Shown one piece after another: positions 5,077-6,608 of a DNA stretch of 6,608 nt (positions within the stretch are counted from its first letter, which is position 1; each line of letters opens with the position of its first letter). The stretch comes from Actinomycetes bacterium (GTDB taxonomy: Bacteria > Actinomycetota > Acidimicrobiia > Acidimicrobiales > Palsa-688), in NCBI GenBank assembly GCA_021808425.1, contig JAKBBS010000184.1, positions 1-6,608 of the forward strand, given 5' to 3'. The notes beneath the pieces were generated by a model. It was not told the origin of the DNA, searched no databases, and saw only the letters and a list, made by a program, of their open reading frames with translations. The position numbers and the translations under genes were made by a program.

Positions 5077-5999
5077 GCGGCACCACCCTCGGCCAACTCC
5101 GACAGCAGACTCATCGTCGCCTCCCGCTCGGCCGAATCCCCGAACAGCGGCAGGCTGAGCGACGTGGCGCCGATATCGACGAGCCGGAGAAGCTGCGAGC
5201 GAACCGTCGACTCGTCGCCGACGATCGCCACGTCTGCGGGTCCCTCCGCTCCTTCGATGTCGAGCATCGCCCGGTAGGAGGGAAGGTTGTTGTAGAAACC
5301 GAAAGCCTGAGCAGCCTTCGCTCGTGCCGCGTCGGGGTCGTCGGTCACCGAGACTGGGAGGCCGACCACAACCTGGGGGCGAGGGCGCCCCGCTCGTTCG
5401 GCGGCTGCTGTGATCTTTGGAACGATGTGGCTCTCGATTGTCTTCGGGCCGACCATCCACAGCGCCGTGCCGTCGGTCATCGAGCCTGCCAGCTCCAGCA
5501 TCTGCGATCCGAGGGCAGCGACAACGACCGGGGGCGGGGTGGCTCCTGCAGGCTTCATCGGGGAAAAAGTATGCGCGCTCAGCTCCTCGCCGGTGACGTC
5601 CGCGCGGCCGTCGTGCAGAAGTGGCATCAAGATGTTGAGGTACTCGCGCATGTGACGGACGGGCTTGTCGAAGGAGATCCCGTACGCGCCTTCGATAACC
5701 ACCTTGTGGGACAGCCCGATCCCAAGAGTCAAATTCCCCTGTGTTGCAGCCTGCACAGTCAGTGCCTGCATCGCCATGACCATCGGGTGGCGCGGGTACG
5801 TCGGCACAACTGCGGTACCGAGACGCAGCCCCGGTACTTCTCGACCCACGACCGCCAGAGCTGTCAGCGCGTCGACGTCGGAGAGCTGGGGAACCCAGAA
5901 ATCCAATCCCGCCTCGTGGGCGGCTCTCGCCGCGTCGACGAGCTCGCCGACGGCATTGTCCGATCTTCCCGAAACCCCGACATGGATACCTATGCGCAT
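5073..5999 (-). CDS. LLM-class F420-dependent oxidoreductase
   Basis: A 308-residue luciferase-like (bacterial luciferase family) TIM-barrel protein resembling the TIGR03564-type F420-dependent group. Visible family features are the first strand [27 protein letters not shown] (about 23-41), [20 protein letters not shown] (57-76), LTLGIGLSH (90-98), the [15 protein letters not shown] helix (114-128) and [20 protein letters not shown] (161-180). Relatives use the deazaflavin F420 (some use FMN) to reduce or oxidise small organic substrates; the substrate here is unknown, and F420 use is inferred from the subfamily. Length is normal. The ATG at 5999 lacks a Shine-Dalgarno site but has TAGATT 6 bases upstream, suggesting a leaderless message. 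It is first in an operon with the MDR enzyme, and divergent from fumC over 65 bases. Confidence 0.9.
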   Translation of the reverse strand: MRIGIHVGVSGRSDNAVGELVDAARAAHEAGLDFWVPQLSDVDALTALAVVGREVPGLRLGTAVVPTYPRHPMVMAMQALTVQAATQGNLTLGIGLSHKVVIEGAYGISFDKPVRHMREYLNILMPLLHDGRADVTGEELSAHTFSPMKPAGATPPPVVVAALGSQMLELAGSMTDGTALWMVGPKTIESHIVPKITAAAERAGRPRPQVVVGLPVSVTDDPDAARAKAAQAFGFYNNLPSYRAMLDIEGAEGPADVAIVGDESTVRSQLLRLVDIGATSLSLPLFGDSAEREATMSLLSELAEGGAA

Positions 6000-6005
6000 C
6001 GCGCC

Positions 6006-6011
6006 AATCTA
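6006..6011 (-). promoter_or_regulatory. putative -10 element for leaderless LLM gene
   Basis: On the minus strand TAGATT (TANNNT) is followed by 6 bases (GGCGCG) and then the ATG at 5999. This would place transcription start at the start codon. No Shine-Dalgarno site and no obvious -35 hexamer are present. Confidence 0.45.
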
Positions 6012-6051
6012 GGCCACCGGGGTCGTGTGGCTGCCGGCTAAGTCGGCGCAG

Positions 6052-6057
6052 TAACTT
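6052..6057 (+). promoter_or_regulatory. putative -10 element for leaderless fumC
   Basis: TAACTT (TANNNT) ends 7 bases before the GTG at 6065, so a start at or next to the GTG is expected. The bases between carry no ribosome-binding site. A weak TGGCTG at 6028-6033, 18 bases upstream, is the only -35 candidate. It lies back-to-back with the LLM promoter in the 65-base divergent gap. Confidence 0.4.
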
Positions 6058-6064
6058 CAGCGGT

Positions 6065-6608
6065 GTGAACAACGACGAGAAGAGAGAGTTTCGCATAGAG
6101 CATGACTCGATGGGCGAAGTCAGGGTACCGTCCGGTGCACTCTGGCAAGCCCAGACCCAACGCGCCGTGGAGAACTTCCCGATCTCAGGGACACGAGTCG
6201 AAGGTTCGCTCATCTCGGCCCTTGCCGCGATCAAAGGTGCGGCAGCTTCGGTCAACGCCGAGCTCGGAATCATCGACGGTTCCGTCGCCCGGGCCATCAC
6301 CGAGGCCGCCGCCGAGGTCGCAAATGGTGGTCACGCAGGTGAATTCCCGATAGACGTGTACCAGACCGGGTCCGGCACTTCTACCAACATGAACATGAAC
6401 GAGGTCCTGGCGACGCTTGCCTCCTCCAAGCTCGGCTCGACTGTGCACCCCAATGACCACGTGAACGCCTCGCAGTCCTCCAACGACGTGTTCCCTACGG
6501 CGATGCATGTGGCTGCTGCGACGGAGATACGTTTTCGACTCGTGCCCGCGCTGGGGCGGCTGAGCGAGGCGCTTCGGGCGAAGTCCGAGGAGTTTGCGTC
6601 CGTGGTCA
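6065..6608 (+). CDS. fumC: class II fumarate hydratase, N-terminal part
   Basis: The first 181 codons of fumarase C, cut off by the window end; the full protein is usually about 460-470 residues. It interconverts fumarate and L-malate in the cytoplasmic TCA cycle without an iron-sulfur cluster. After a short lead the family opening [14 protein letters not shown] (residues 9-22) appears, then [16 protein letters not shown], the substrate loop [11 protein letters not shown] (100-110) and [14 protein letters not shown] (128-141). By homology to E. coli FumC, Ser103 and Thr105 and the SSN at 138-140 contact substrate, and His128/Asn130/Asp131 match the secondary B site. The loop between these motifs is about 6 residues shorter than in E. 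coli. The catalytic His and the serine of the mobile loop lie beyond the window. The GTG at 6065 is preferred because ATG 6110 would remove the conserved opening. Confidence 0.95.
   Translation, partial: MNNDEKREFRIEHDSMGEVRVPSGALWQAQTQRAVENFPISGTRVEGSLISALAAIKGAAASVNAELGIIDGSVARAITEAAAEVANGGHAGEFPIDVYQTGSGTSTNMNMNEVLATLASSKLGSTVHPNDHVNASQSSNDVFPTAMHVAAATEIRFRLVPALGRLSEALRAKSEEFASVV

Noticed and set aside
5077..6300. A minus-strand upstream extension of the MDR gene in the same frame (722 codons in total).
   Set aside because: It overlaps the whole LLM gene and the start of fumC out of frame; family homology begins exactly at the GTG at 5076.

Overview
The window is GC-rich. Its gene content points to a high-GC actinobacterium (Actinomycetota). 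It carries an ECF sigma factor with a short zinc-binding anti-sigma partner, a DUF1707 membrane protein, an F420-type luciferase-like oxidoreductase, and genes that appear to start without Shine-Dalgarno sequences. I cannot assign a genus; an Acidimicrobiia-like lineage is only a guess. No insertion sequence, CRISPR array, rRNA or prophage gene is visible.

Layout. 93-665 (+): an orphan DUF7666-like protein. 694-942 and 939-1649 (both -): anti-sigma factor and ECF sigma factor with a 4-base start/stop overlap, sigma first. 1668-2117: a poorly explained stretch with one possible small minus-strand gene. 2118-2354 (+): a 78-residue protein of unknown function. 2355-2742: no convincing gene, but two adjoining inverted repeats (2612-2656 and a perfect 27-base palindrome at 2654-2680) and a 15-base tandem repeat next to a tRNA. 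2743-2823 (-): tRNA-Leu with a UAA anticodon. 2860-3714 and 3711-4103 (+): an EamA/NIPA-like DMT transporter overlapping a DUF1707 two-helix membrane protein by 4 bases. 4132-5076 and 5073-5999 (both -): an LLM-class F420-type oxidoreductase followed, with a 4-base overlap, by a zinc-free quinone-oxidoreductase-type MDR enzyme. 6065-6608 (+): the N-terminal 181 codons of class II fumarase (fumC), cut by the window edge.

How the parts relate. Three gene pairs use the same overlapping stop/start arrangement (ATGA or GTGA), so each pair is probably one translationally coupled transcript: sigma/anti-sigma, transporter/DUF1707, LLM/MDR. Three gene starts (transporter, LLM, fumC) lack a good ribosome-binding site but have a TANNNT hexamer 6-7 bases before the start codon, which is the geometry of leaderless transcription. 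The tRNA-Leu(UAA) is head-to-head with the transporter, separated by only 36 bases. The transporter contains two TTA codons, which this tRNA reads. Most of the window is ordinary chromosomal housekeeping and regulatory content; the parts most worth a second look are the palindrome cluster beside the tRNA and the leaderless-start pattern.
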